Counted from the first letter of the stretch, positions 25,823 through 39,300 are shown. The stretch is DNA of 64,000 nt from Nectonema munidae (GCA_030549495.1 JAUIRK010000050.1:1-64000), one strand, 5' to 3'. Made by a program: numbers and translations. The notes: generated by a model not told the origin, from the sequence alone.

Positions 25823-26436
25823 TAGTGTGTCCACTTTAAGGTCTTTTTCTCATTCCCCGGGGAAAGAAGACCTCGTAATTTTTGAAATATTTCCCCGGGG
25901 AAGAAAAAGCGATTTTTTTCACAATAAAAAACTTTTCTAAAATGAAAAAATATAAAATATTCTGAAAGTTTTTTATTTCAAAAGTTGAATAAAATTATTT
26001 TTTAAAAATATTCATGTTTTGAAAAAATATCTAAGAAATACTAGGGCGTTCAAAGTTTCATCGTTCAACTGGTTTCCTATTTTCGTAGAAAAATATCTCA
26101 TTGATGAAAACACTCGTTCGGAGTCTACAGATGCTGGTTTTATGCTTTTTAAATTCTTGAACAAATTTTCCAAAACTTCGGGCCTTCTTTTTGTTTCCAA
26201 ATAAAGGTCAAACGTTTTTTTCATTATTTTATTTCTGCTTTAATACAACTTTTTTGTTTCATCAAAAAATGTAGATTTAAAAATTATAATTTGACTTAAA
26301 ATTAGCCTAAAATTTTCATCAAACAGTGTACAGAAGCAAATCGAAAAACTCAAAACTCCTCGGGGACTCGAGGAGTAAAAATTTCAGAAATTCCCCGGGG
26401 AATAGGCGATGAGGATCCCCTGGGGTGGACACCATA
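25823..26436. mobile_element. hAT deletion derivative with remnant transposase end
   Basis: The ends TAGTGTGTCCAC and GTGGACACCATA are inverted. A perfect 8-bp duplication GTATATAT lies at 25815-25822 and 26437-26444. Subterminal CCCCGGGG palindromes occur in both arms (about 25857, 25892, 26394). It is only 614 bp, yet it keeps the 3' end of a reverse-strand transposase, so it is an internally deleted hAT copy. Confidence 0.9.
26012..26224 (-). pseudogene. hAT transposase C-terminal dimerisation domain fragment
   Basis: A 70-residue open frame reads through LENLFKNLKSIKPASVDSER, VFSSMRYFSTKIGNQL and NDETLNALVFLRYFF. This is the classic hATC domain (…SVxxERxFS … LxxxTLNALxFLRxxF) that dimerises hAT transposases. 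The stop falls at the expected C-terminal position. The rest of the gene, including the catalytic core, is absent from the element. Domestication of such a small piece is possible but nothing here supports it. Confidence 0.82.
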
Positions 26437-26601
26437 GTATATATCAGCGAGCCAATCTCAAAATAATGTGTAGAAACTTTTCAGTTTTATATTCATGGTT
26501 GTTGAAGTTTTTAAAGAACTTGAAGTTGTTTAATTTGAATATTTAATTTATGGCAAATTTAAAAAGGCAAAATATTCCAGGAAGAATTTAAAGATATAGG
26601 T

Positions 26602-27040
26602 CAGTGGTTCCCAACCTTTTTTATCCCATTCCCCCTTTTTCAGTCACTTTTTTTACCTGTGGACCCCTACAACTGAATAGTTTGAGCCAACAAATCAAAG
26701 ATTTTTATGCAAAAAATGATTGTAGTCATCTGATTAAATCGTATGCTTATTCATATGAAATCAGAGAAATCGTAAAGCCTGACATAAAATATGAATAAAA
26801 TTTTTTTCCAATTAAAATATAAATTTTTCAAAAATATTGTAACTAATAAAAAGGATATATAAACATTCAAAATATAAAACTTTAAAAAAGGGAAGAAAAT
26901 ATTTATTTAAAAAAAGCTTTAAATATATATTTATTTGAAAAATAGAAGTATACTAAAGGAGATTCAGCATAAGTAGTTTGAAGTAGAATTTGCATGGACC
27001 CGTTGAAATTCTTCCATGGACCCCCGGTTGGGAACCACTG
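26602..27040. mobile_element. hAT MITE, 439 bp
   Basis: The ends CAGTGGTTCCCAACC and GGTTGGGAACCACTG are perfect inverted repeats of the Charlie-like hAT type. The 8-bp duplication ATATAGGT is perfect (26594-26601, 27041-27048). No coding capacity; the interior is very AT-rich. Confidence 0.93.
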
Positions 27041-30000
27041 ATATAGGTAATTAAGTATATAAAGAAGAAATTGATTTCGCATCATAAGAGTTTCAAAAAA
27101 ATGGAGTAATTAAATGCAACCAATTAGAAAAGATAAAAGAGATTGAATACAAAAGTCAAATGTCTAAATTGAAATTATAAAGCAAAATAAATATGCTCGC
27201 TCACATATGGTAACTACAAAAAGAGGAAGCAGTTGAGTGTAAATTAAAGATGTAAGGACAAAAAATAATACTTAAAATATGCACAGCATGGAAACACACG
27301 AACTTGAGGAAGGAGACATTTGAGAAGGGGATCACTTTGAAATCTTCAGAGAAAGATAAAAATGGTGAAGTGTACAAGAATATAAATTTTTAATTGCATT
27401 CATTTAACCAGAATATTTGGAGATGTGATGAGTTTTAGAACTGTTCTACAAACTATGTTGATGCAAAATGCTTCACAAATAAAGCCTGTATACAAACATC
27501 GTATGTGAGCCCTATCTGACTAATTTTTCAGTTGTAGTTTGATTAGTAGTTTAGAGGTATTTTAAGCAATGATATAACTCTGAATGTTGTAAAACGGTTC
27601 CAATTCTAGGTCGGCAGATGGACTAGTGTTTCAGAAAGGTAAAAAGAGGTATGCAGGATCGCTAGCTTTAATCCTTAACAACAATTTGAGGAGCAAAATG
27701 TTCGTATTTAGTCCGTTATACTTGCTATAGTTTCTAGATCCAAGAATTTGGAGAAATTTTAGCCTTCCTGATCTAGATAGCAATAACATTATACTTTAGA
27801 GCAGGGAATTCAAATTTATTTCTAACTCTATGTAAGCTGTCAATCAATATGTAAGATAACCAACAATGACTTAGATGTAATCATCTGCATGTCGGTCGCT
27901 TCGCGTTTGGTGTGGTATGTTTTGAGTTGGTAAAAGAAAGGCATGCACGCATAAAAGCATAAGAATAAGATTCTGTTCTTTTGACTAAGAATAAGCTTAT
28001 GTCATTTTTATAGCGATCAAGTATTTTTCTTCTCTAATTTTACATCATGAATTCGTTTTGCAGATAATCACGATGAATGCGAGAAAAAGAGTTTGGCAGA
28101 TTCACTCCGTTAATACCGTATCCCAACTACAAATGTTCGCGATATAGCATTGCTGGATTTAAATCCTATTTATATTTTAAACTGTTAAGTCAAAGTAATA
28201 TATTTAATAAACTTACTTTTAATAGAAACGTTTACCTTTTTTTCCAACATGAAAATGAAACTTCTTGGTATACTTTATGGAAATAATTTTTTTCTCACCA
28301 GCACTGTCGTCAAAGTCACAACCCTCATCTAATGGCTCCATAACTTCATCAGATGATACGCGAATTGGAACACAAATTTGATCTATCAAATTTCTTTTTA
28401 AAAAATCTTATCCGAATGGAAAAGGACCATTTCACTTTAAAATTTCCTTTTCCATTTTAAATTCTTCCTTTTTGATTTTGAATTCGCTCTCATATTTTGA
28501 ATTGATAATTCGGCAAAGTTTGTACAATTATTTTTTTAGTTATTGATAGTTAAAGTTATGTCTGAAATATATTTTGGAAACAAAAAGTAATACAGCCTCT
28601 CAAGAACTCGGAAATCATGCAAATAAAACTTAAACGTCACTTTTTCCAAGTTTTTCAAAAATGTGTAGTTGGCAAAAATACAAAAGAAAGTTTCAAAATA
28701 TTTTCTTTTCCTATTTATAAAAACTTTTAGTTTCTTCAATATTTTTTAATTGAAATTTAAGCATTAATTATTTTAACCTTTCGCTTAGTAATTTATGATA
28801 TGAATTCAAAACTTTTTGTAAATTGAGTTTGAATAAACGTGTGAACACAATTGTGTTCAGGTTGTCGGATGAGGGTTACATGCATCCTTTTTCAATTTAA
28901 ATTCTTGCCTAGTAAAACTGTGAAATCAGTTATTTCATGAAACCAAAAACTTTGGAATTTACGAGATCACGTTCCACTTGATCAAATTCTATAAAATCAC
29001 TAGAGATTGAAATAGCTAGGGTGTCACTTCAGTAACTGCATGAGTGAAACTCCCAAGTGAAACATTAATTTCATGAATTCTCTGTAATTTTTACGGATTC
29101 CATGAATTCTCTAGTTTCACAACCTTACTGTAGCATGTATATCAAAAAAGTTGAAAATATTTCTAATCACTTTTCTTCTGATTTTTCTTAAAATTTTTGC
29201 TTTAATAATAAATGAAAAAATTCTAAAAAGTGTTAGTTTGAAAAAAATAATTCAAATTATCAAATTTTTAGCATTTAAATAAAAAATTGATAAAATTAAA
29301 TTAAAAAAAAATCCAAAATCTATTTTCTGAGAAAATTACTTTTAAAATTTGATTTTTTTTCTAAACATTAAGAATAAAAAATAAAGAACTTTATTTAAAC
29401 ATTACCTTAATTTAGCATTATTTAAACATTACATAATTTAGCGTTATTATTATTCCTAAATCATATATATATCTTTAGCTAAAGCTAGATTTTGGTTAAA
29501 AAAACAGTACACTCTTTTTAACTTGGATAAAAATTTTGCCAAGATTTAGGAATAAAGTGTATGTTTTTTCAAGTTAATTGCTTTTAGCACTAAAATCGAA
29601 TACATTTATTGAAAAAAATATTGGAAAATGAAATCTTTTATTTATGCGTTGCTGTTTTTTCTTAACAGAGTCCAACTCGAGATTTTAAGGAAAATATTTC
29701 ACAGTGCAAATTACCTTGAACTTCCCATCTATTTCCTTGCTTTGTTTTTATTCAAATAAGTGAGGAAAATCCGTTTCCCCAAAGATGTGGTGTTGAAAAA
29801 CGAATCATATTTTTCAGATAATATTTTTAAAGTTAAACAAACATATTTTTTCCAGTACAACGATATATTCAAAAACTTTTTGACTATATCATTAAAAATT
29901 AATATATTGCACCAAAAATTAACTTCAATAAGTCTTACTTTATTTTTAATGCTTTGAAAAAACTATGTGTTTATTCATTTTGTGTTTTTCCAGCTTACAT

Positions 30001-30444
30001 CCTCCCCCTCCCTTTGAGTATATCTTATGTACCCTAGGGTGACCCACCACACACTCAGGGAATCAGCGTTAGATTAAAGTTTCAAAAATGAAGTTTTATA
30101 ATTAAATTCCCAAACAAATTGAGATGGAAGATAAAGATATTTAAAATATTGACAGAATATATACTAAATAACGAATCTTTATTCAAAGTAAAAACAAAAT
30201 CCAAACATTTCCTCATATTTATGTTCACTTTTTTGTTACACTTGGCTTTGAAAATTTTGTCTCTTTTTCAAAAGTTTCAGAGTCTAAAATAAAAAAATAA
30301 GTTTAACACAATAAGCCCATATTCGCAAGATATATATCTGTAGGCATAGCCAGCAAATTCAACCAATGCAACTGAATTGGAACACATGGGTTGATAGGGC
30401 CTGATGAAGAGGCTCAATGGAGATGTAAAAAAGATATGTATATA
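27041..30444. other. Intergenic, no supported gene
   Basis: AT-rich. It holds a second cluster of TTTCATGAA motifs (28910-29120) and a TTTTCCATTTTAAATT patch near 28446 that resembles one at 12962. Confidence 0.5.
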
Positions 30445-32483
30445 CCCGTGTAATGTTCTACCCCATGAAATGGTCGACCCCCATTTTTAACTGCATATTT
30501 TTGGATTTTAACATATACTCCATGTAATGTTCGAGTTTTGATTCTAACAATAGCCCAAGCCTAGGCTATGTTAACATTCAGTGCTTGGCAGTATGCCTAA
30601 ATTTCATAAAAAAACAAATAGTCGGTACCGTAGCCTAGTCTAAGATTGACATTTACCGGTAATAGCTATTAGCTTTGAGTATGCCTATAAAATGTATAAA
30701 ATACCTGTATACTCACTACAGGTCATTAAAACTACCAGTGACTAAAACAAAAAGAAAACATTCTTTGTTTACAGTCACTTTGTTATAACTACCGAAAGAT
30801 TGCGAAGCAAGCGCTGTGTAACTAGCGAACAGTTTCATTATCACACATTCTTATACTATAACTCTTCAACCACTCATTTCTATTCTTTAATTTCTCTTCA
30901 CACAATTCCACTATTCGTGTAACTCTATTGTACTGTTACTCTTTCTTAAATCAAAAGTTCTCAAAATATTTTTACTCAGTACCCTTCAGCATGCCAGTAA
31001 ATACATACAGAAAGTTCACTGCAAAATTTAAACTTCAAGTGTTCGCTGTTGCTGCAAGCTGCAAAAAAATATGGCATATCAGAAAAGAATGTTCGTGATT
31101 GGAGGAAAAAAAGGAAACTTTAAATAAAATGCCATCATACAAATGTGCCAATCGTTGGAAGAGCTGCAAGTGGCCACATCTAAAAGAAAAAGTTGAAGAA
31201 TGGATTACCAGCAATCGGAATGCTGGACTCGCAATATCACGGCGAGCTATAAGAATTTTTGCCCTGAAGAAAGCTAAGAAAATTGGAATTATCGAATTTG
31301 TTGCTAGTGCTAATTGGTGCTCCCGGTTCATAAAAAGGAATAATCTGGTTATTAGAAGACGAACTAAAATTGCACAAAGGCTACCCAAGGAATTGGAAGA
31401 AAAGATAACTGGATTTCATAGACTTGTCATTACTCTCCGTAAGAAAAACAATTACAGTTTAAGTCACATTGGAAATATGGATGAAACTCCTATGAATTTT
31501 GATATGAACTGTTGATAAGGCTGGGACAAAATCTATTTTAATAAAAACAACTGGGCATGAAAAAACTCGGTTCACTGTGGTTCTGACCTGCATGGCAGAT
31601 GGGGCAAAATTAAAGCCAATGATAATTTTTAAGAGGAAGACAATGCCAAAGGAGAAATTCCCCAGTGGAGTCATCATACATGTACATCCACAGGGTTGGA
31701 TGGATGAAGAAGGATGTAAGCTTTGGTTAAGCAAGGCATGGAAGATCAGGCCTGGCGCCCTATTAAGAGAAAAATCTCTTCTAGTATGGGATGGCTTTCG
31801 TTCACATTTGGTTGAGACTGTGGATAAAGCTGTAAAACAAAGCAAAACTGACATTGCAGTAATTCCTGGAGGCCTAACTAGCATATTACAGCCACTCGAT
31901 GTATCTATCAACCGCCCATTTAAAGATGCGGTCAGAAAGAAATGGAATGAGTGGATGATTAACGGTGAAAAGACGTTCACTAAATGTGGTAATATGAGAC
32001 ATCCATCTTTGCCTCTCTTATGCGCCTGGATTAAAGAAGCTTAGGAAGATATCGATAAAAATATAATTGTGAAATCTTTTAAGAAATGCGGTATTTCATG
32101 TGCTATGGATGGAACTGAAGATGATGCCTTGTATGATGATAATGATGATAGCCTTGATGACGCTCTTGAAGAAACTGATAGCAGTGAAAAGTATGATGAC
32201 CTCTTAACAGAAGAAGAATTCAAGATGTTCGCTAGCTCTGATGAGAGCAGTACATTTGAAGGATTTTAATAAATATTCAATTTTTGTAATTTTTTCTTTT
32301 CTGTATTTTTTTATTAATGTTTATTTGCTGTGAAAAAAATATTACTTTTTTGACTTCCGTTGTCGGAAAATCCAAAGCCTAGGCTTATCCATGACAAACT
32401 TTGCAAAACTATACCCCATGTAATGGTCGACCTCTAAATTTTAGGCCATAAAATTGGTCTTCAAATATTGAACATTACATGGG
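30445..32483 (+). mobile_element. Pogo/Tigger-type DNA transposon
   Basis: The ends are inverted repeats CCCGTGTAATGTTC (left) and CCCATGTAATGTTC (right, reverse complement), each bordered by TA, the pogo/Tc1 target. Near both ends lies the same motif, ACCCCATGNAATGGTCGACC, in the same orientation (about 30460 and 32413), with a further CATGTAATGTTCGAG near 30523. These are probably transposase-binding sites. The body carries one transposase gene with three interruptions. The length of 2.04 kb is normal for an autonomous pogo-like element. It lies downstream of PES1 and upstream of no identifiable gene. Confidence 0.9.
30991..32269 (+). pseudogene. Pogo/Tigger-like transposase, interrupted
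   Basis: The product is a DDE transposase with CENP-B-type DNA-binding helices. The start MPVNTYRKFTAKFKLQVF resembles the pogo N-terminal helix-turn-helix. A CENP-B HTH region follows (WITSNRNAGLAISRRAIRIFA). Catalytic acidic residues are visible in GNMDETPMNFDM, LLVWDGFRSHL and LQPLDVSINRPFK, the last being typical of pogo/Jerky proteins. The C-terminus is strongly acidic (DDALYDDNDDSLDDALEE). There are three breaks. A frame change near 31070-31090 joins the N-terminal helix to the segment from 31099. Another near 31503-31520, just after the first catalytic Asp, looks like a loss of a few bases. An in-frame TAG sits at 32042-32044. The host-like KRAB or zinc-finger fusions seen in domesticated copies are absent. 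Confidence 0.88.
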
Positions 32484-32502
32484 TATATACGGTACATATA
32501 TT

Positions 32503-32577
32503 TCGGTGTATAAGTCGATTTATTAGCCCCCCTCCCCCAAATCGGATCAAAATTGAAGGTCGACTTATATAACAGTA
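32503..32577. repeat. Pogo-like palindromic tip fragment
   Basis: TATAAGTCGATTTATTAGCC and GGTCGACTTATATAA form an inverted pair just outside the right end of the pogo/Tigger element. It may be a second, shorter pogo-type MITE. Confidence 0.4.
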
Positions 32578-33366
32578 ACAAAAAGCAAACATTTAAATCT
32601 TGTGGCATATAGGTGCAGGAAACCAGGCCTAACCGTAGGCTAATAACGACGACAACCTCGATGCGGTAACTACCGATGTAAACACTTGTATTTAAAACAA
32701 TTCACATTCTAATTCGATACCAATAATATAATAGAACTACCATTACCTTAAAATTCCACAAAATGCTATTAACCAAAGGTAAATAATTGTATCGGGTTAG
32801 TAGAAGGGAGAGTTAGGAACAGACTGAATTAGAGAGAAAAAGAAGTGAAAGTATATGAGTATGTAAACTATAGTGATTTATGTTAATACTACCTTATATA
32901 TTATTTCATATTGTAAGTAGAACAAGATTTGTAATAACATATCGGTAGCCATATGTAATAAGATAAGGTAGTAATAAGATGAATAATTTCTTTTACATTT
33001 TCTTTCTTTATTCAAAATATTGAAGGAGGGGATAAATATAATTAAAGAGAGAAAGGATTTTTATGATTAGCGTTAATTGTTGCTTTTCTTATGAAAATTA
33101 CTTGAATAAAATCTTACTTGGTTCTTCTAAAAGCAATAATTTTGAAAATTTAAAACTAAAGTGTATGATAAAAATATAATGGATATTTTTGAATTACATA
33201 ATGAAAAATCCCATTTAAATACCAGATAAATACTTGAGTGAAAACCTACCACTTCCTCAAAACAAAAATGTGTTTCTGTTGTGTAGATATCGTTTGATGA
33301 ATGTGAAGTGTCTATTTGGTTAATGGGCACACACGACACGTAAGATGAAATGAAGTAATGGCGGTG

Positions 33367-36300
33367 TCAAAGGATTAAAGAGCATACTTCATTTTTCTTG
33401 CGCTTTTCAGATTTCCTAATTTTATCGTATAGTCTCTTCTGCTTTTTAGGAATCATCATTTCAGCCAACTTCTGCTCTTCCTTGGTTAGTGCTTTGCCTT
33501 TTTTGATTGCGGATTCATCAACCACTTTTTCTTCACGTTTCTCTAATTTACTTCTTTTAACAGCCATCTTACACTTTGACTTTGAAAAAGAAGAAAAAAC
33601 ATTTATTGAGGTTATAATAAACAAAACAAAGATACTCGGACCTTTGGCCGAACAAAAATTTTAGCAAATGGACATATGGCCGAATTGACCATTTTTCATG
33701 TAACTTCTAGTAGATGAAATTATACGTCATATAATGTGTGTATAGAAGTTAAGAATAATAAAAAAACAAAAATTACGCGGCAGATTTGTATAAAGCACAC
33801 TTTTGCAGACTAAGTAAAGCAACGTCTACAAGAATTGTCAAATAGCAAGTATATTTTTCGGTGAAATGTCCCTTCGGCCAAATTTCCCAAGGATAATGTC
33901 CAGACAGGCAAAATAAAAGTTTGCTACTTAAAAATACAAGGAGCTAGAAAGTGCAAAATGAGAGAAAAACTTATTTTCACTGCTTTATATACCATTGAAT
34001 TTACATAAGGAAAGATATTGTACTTATATATCCACCACTGATAAATAAATCCTTTGAAAATAAGCATCATATCTTTCAAGAGTAAATGTTTTCGAAGTAA
34101 CGTTTGTTATACCTCACTCCTTTAGGTCTTATAACATATTTGCATCTCTAAAAAAAAACTCAATTTTGTTTCATCGTCTATAAGGCATAATGGAAATGTC
34201 ACTATGTATTTACTTAACATTTATAGTGAACTATTTGATAAAAAAACTAAAAATTATACAGGTTGATTGAACTCGTCATTAATTAACACCGCGGTATAGC
34301 TAGGAATTAGAACAAAATCGGTCTGAAATTTTTATAACAATAAAAAAAAATAATAAATTTTTTTTCTTAAAGGGTGCGAATTTCTTTTCATAAGTGGGAG
34401 GAGTAAGATGCGGACCTGAAACCCGTACATTCGTTTTTGGAATATAATAACAATTATAAAACCTTATATTACCTTTCTTGAGTCCACAATCATTTTTTTA
34501 ATTGAACTTTCCAATTTTTTTGTAAGAATACGTTTTTTGTATATATAAAAAATTCTAATTTAATTACTTTCTTACATTACTTGTTTTGAAGCAAAACGGG
34601 ACTTATTAGGATGTTCTTAATATTTTCTTATATTTCTTTATATCAATTTTTGAGAATGACTGGTTTTTGGTTTATTTGCAATAGTTCCTGTACTTTTAAA
34701 TTTCAATAATTTTTATGTAATATCACTTCTAGATAATCCGAACAATTTAGCTATAGCCCTTGGCAGTGGCGGATCCAGATATTTCTTGGGGGGGGGGGGG
34801 GGGGGGGGGGTTAATTCTCAGGCCCGGAACTTTCGTACGGCATTTTTAATAAATAAACTATATAAATGAAGTTTTCTATTAATATAAAAAGAATAAAATT
34901 ATAAATTTTAACTAATATAAAAATTCATACTTATATTTTTATCTTTTTTTTCCAAAGAAAATATTAAAAAAAAAGAATAATAATATGGTTTTTAGTTGTG
35001 GCCAAAATCTTTTGCAAGGAGCTGTATATAAGGGAAAAGTACTCAACGAGTGAAGGAAAGATACAACGTGCACCTTGCTAAAATCGAGGTCTGCAAGAGG
35101 CTATTTAGAGATTCAAAAACATATTAGCATAGTTTCCTGGAAAAAACGTCAGAAACGGTAAGAAAACCCAAATGTAAGAAAAAGAAGAAAACCAAAAGGT
35201 CAGAAGACAAAATATAGAAAAATTCAAATTCTTTGAAGCAATTTTGTTTCTATAAATTGATCGCAGTTATTTTAGATCTTTAAGAGGATTCGGTAGAGTT
35301 TTACAACCAAATGTTTGGAATAGTACTAATTTTTGCTTACTTTGAGAAAAAAAGAAAAATATTATAGAAATTTGGATTTAGAATGGTAAAATCTGTTATA
35401 TTTCAAAATATTTAGATAAAATCAACTAAGTTTTTTGAACTGAAACTCAAACAAAAAAAAACTCAAAAGACCAGGGCCTTTCTATTTTTAAAAATAAGAT
35501 AACAAATTTTGAATCTATGGAATTAAATGAGAGCTTTGACTATTTAAGTTACAATTTTTGATAAGATTTACACAAATTGTGGTAAAATTTTCTCAAAAAT
35601 GAGCATGCCCTTTTACTTCGTTTTGGCCTATAATTTCACGTTACCTCAGTTCAAATATGTAACAGAATAATTATTATACGCAAGAAACATTTCTTTAGAA
35701 ATAACAAAGGCTTCTTCGCAGGGAAGCTTCCTTTCGGAAAAACATTTAACCAATTGTATAACCAATATAAATAGTTAATAGTTTAACCATTTGGCATACA
35801 AGTTATCCTAGACAACTATCTTGACTTTCAATATTTCCGATTACAACTACGTCACATAATAATTTCTATAATGTTAAATTTTATTAATAAAAAAAGCTTT
35901 AAAAGGTAAATCAAGTACAAAGGCATTATTTGTTTTAATTAAAATCAAGAAGAAAAATGAAGTATGAAAGAATACTTTAGAGGAATCGCTGAAAACAGTT
36001 TCTTTAAACGCTAAAATACAAAGAAGAATTTGAATGCAGATATGTAAAATAGGAAATGAGAGCAAAAAGCATACCACTTTTGTGTGACGAATTGTTCTTT
36101 GCATCGACAACGGTAGGCTTTTTCCGAGCCAAAACTTCTTGCTCCAAAATGCTTTCATCGTAGTGTGGTGTAGGAACAAAGGGGGAGAAGTGAGGAGGAA
36201 GCTTGGCACCAATGAAATAATCTTGAACGGGTAAAAGAGTCTGATTGTTCACACAATCGTATATCCATTGTGGTTGAATGTAAAATCTATCATAGGTTAA

Positions 36301-39300
36301 GTAAGATGAATGCATTATCTCTCCATTATATATATTGAAGTATTATATATTGCGCATAAAATCCTAAAAAGGCCACTTAATTTCTAATAGCATAAAATAT
36401 TAAATTGTATCGATTAGAACATTTTAAATGGAAAAAGGTAGGGATTTTTATTTTTTGATAGATCATTATAATAATTATGAGATATTTCAAAAGTATTATA
36501 GTTATATGTAATACAAGCATACTATGACAATATAATAAAATCATGTATAGTATGATGCATACCTCACTTAAATCAGCAAGAATCTCTTCGAGAAAGGAAT
36601 ATTTGGAGAAAAAAATCAATATATTGAAAAGTTGAGGAGAGGGGTCAAAAATGGAGTAAAAATTGGGTAAAGTTATTTGGAAGTATCCGAATATGAAATT
36701 AGTCTACTTTTTACATAAAATTGTGAGTTAAAAGGCAGCTTTCATTAAAATGCTATTATATGTACAAATTGCCATGCAAAAAATACAAAAGTTCTATATA
36801 GCTATACTATAAACTTTAATTTGACCATTGGTTACCGATACGGATCTAATCGGTACAACACTATGACTATCAATTCTGATTCCAGGTAATGGGGATCCAA
36901 TCACTCATTTTAACGTCAAAAGGAAGATCGAATCAACAAAACAATGAAACCGTTTTAAACGTCAAATAACGAAAAAATCTCGAAGTTCCTAATTTAGTGG
37001 GCTCTGATAAAAATGTAAATGTTTGATTCCAATTTTTTTACTCTTTCAAAAAAAAATACTTACATATTACCCAATACAGTGCCATACCCAAAAAGAAGAT
37101 TATTGAAATCTAATCTCGTGTCAATCAGGTTCTGATTTAGCAAATTCGTGAATGAAATAAGAAAAAATGTCACTAAACATTTAGGAGTTCGAAATTAGGA
37201 TCAATAAATTTTTTAAATTTCCTGAGGAATTTGAAAAAAATTTCAAGGACAAGTATAATTATATAAAATATCAAGGTCACCAATAATTTAGTATCGGGTA
37301 ATTTAGTTCGAAATAAACGAATAATCGCCTTATTTAACTTCGAGTTAAGCAATATTTTTATATGTGGGGCCGAGCGACCTAGAAAATACTTCGACATAAG
37401 TGATTACAAAATTCGACACAGACTGTTCCATTGAAGTTTTAACTTGTAAAAGAGGACAAATTTTTATAAGAAATTTATTGGAACAAAGAATTTTTCAAAA
37501 ATTCGATATATTTCGATCTTACAAAAGATCTTTATCAAGAACATTAAAAACGTGTCGGTATGACTTTTGTAAGAGTGATTACTATTGGAGTTACCCTAAT
37601 ACAAGATAATCAGATTTAACCGTATTTACTTAACATTTATAGTGAACTATTTGATAAAAAAACTAAAAATTATACAGGTTGATTGAACTCGCGATTACTT
37701 AACACAGTGGTATAGTTAGGAATTAGAACAAAATCAGTCTGAAATTTTTATAACACAATAAAAAAATAAATAAATTTTTTTATTCGATTTTTTTTCTTAA
37801 AAGGTACGAATTTCTTTTCATAAGTGGGAGGAGTAAGATGCGGACCTCAGATAAAACCCGTACATTCGTTTTTGGAATATAATAACGATTATAAAAAAAT
37901 AGAGTATTATTCTTTCTTACACTAAATATGAAGGAAAGTCATTAAATTAAAAAGTAAACTAGATAAAAAGATGAAATTAATATAAAACCTGTTTGGATAT
38001 TTTTTCTCAAAATTAGGCCTATCAACGATTTGATGAGTGATGGCTTTGTCATCTTCATCAAATTTTGAGTTTACAGCTAAAGTCTTGCTCCATGAAACTT
38101 GTCCACCAAAGCACCTGAGATAGAAGACATTTAACACTTAAAATGGTCATTAATTAGTTACAATAAAGAATAGCAAACTTTATAATGAAAGAAAGAGACT
38201 CGAGAGGAACTTCTCTGTTCAAAAAAAATTTAAGATCTTTGAACAAGTTGATAAACTTTGAAAGATTTTTCGCTTCTTTTCGCGCCTTTTCCCATTCCGT
38301 GAGATCATTTTCCTTCATTCAAAAAAAGAAAGATTAAATCAAACCTAAGTTGTGCAAAGAAAAAATACATCTTTAGGAGGAAACTCGTCTATGTTATACG
38401 ACATGTCTGCATTTGATTGATCTGGCAAATCAGAGTTCAGCAATAAAAGAGAATCATTGAAGGTAGCCATGCGTTCACTGCTGGCTTCATTTGTGGAGTA
38501 ATAGTCCATTTCATCTTTTACATCTTCACATGCAAATTTGCACGAAAACTGCATATAAAAAAAGTATCGCTATGTGAATAAAATGCTTATAAAAAGCTTA
38601 TGCAAATAGCATTCCAAAAATGATTGCCGAATGGTTTCCAAATAATATTTATCCTGTAATCCTGATTTTTAATGCAGAATCAAAGTTAAAAGTCAAGAAA
38701 TGTTCTTACGCTATATTCAGTTATGATTAGTGTTATAAACTAAATAAGGAATAAATTATATTAAGGGTAAAATGTTTGCCATTTTGAATATTTTATTATG
38801 ATTGACATGGCAATAGACAACGATTGGAGGAGAAACATTTTGATTGACGGAACCGTGAAGTAAGAGATTACTAAGAAGGAATAAATTATATTAAGGGTAA
38901 TTTTTTTGCCATTTTGATTATTTTTTTAATTTACCTTATCACCCACCTTTGAAAATGCATAAAAAAAAGGAAATTCCAGAAAATCCTTTGAATTGAACAG
39001 ACCTTACTAGAGAATCGTGTAGATTTAAAAAATATATTAAATCCAAAAGGAAGACCTTAACAATTACCTTAACGGAAAACCTATTCGGTTATTTTCATTT
39101 TAAAAAACAAACATCTACTCTTAAAATTTGTTTTCCTTTTTAAAGATGCTTTAAAGAAAAAAAATATTTAAAACTCTAAAAAAAATTCTAATCCGATTTG
39201 CGTGTAGAATTATTTTCTCTAAAGCAGGAATTGAAATTAATTTATTATCAATGCCCTTTTAAAAGTAAAAAAATCTTCATTTGGGTGTTACAAAGCAAGA

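Noticed and set aside
31459-31980. Minus-strand 173-codon open frame
   Set aside because: Antisense shadow of the pogo/Tigger transposase.
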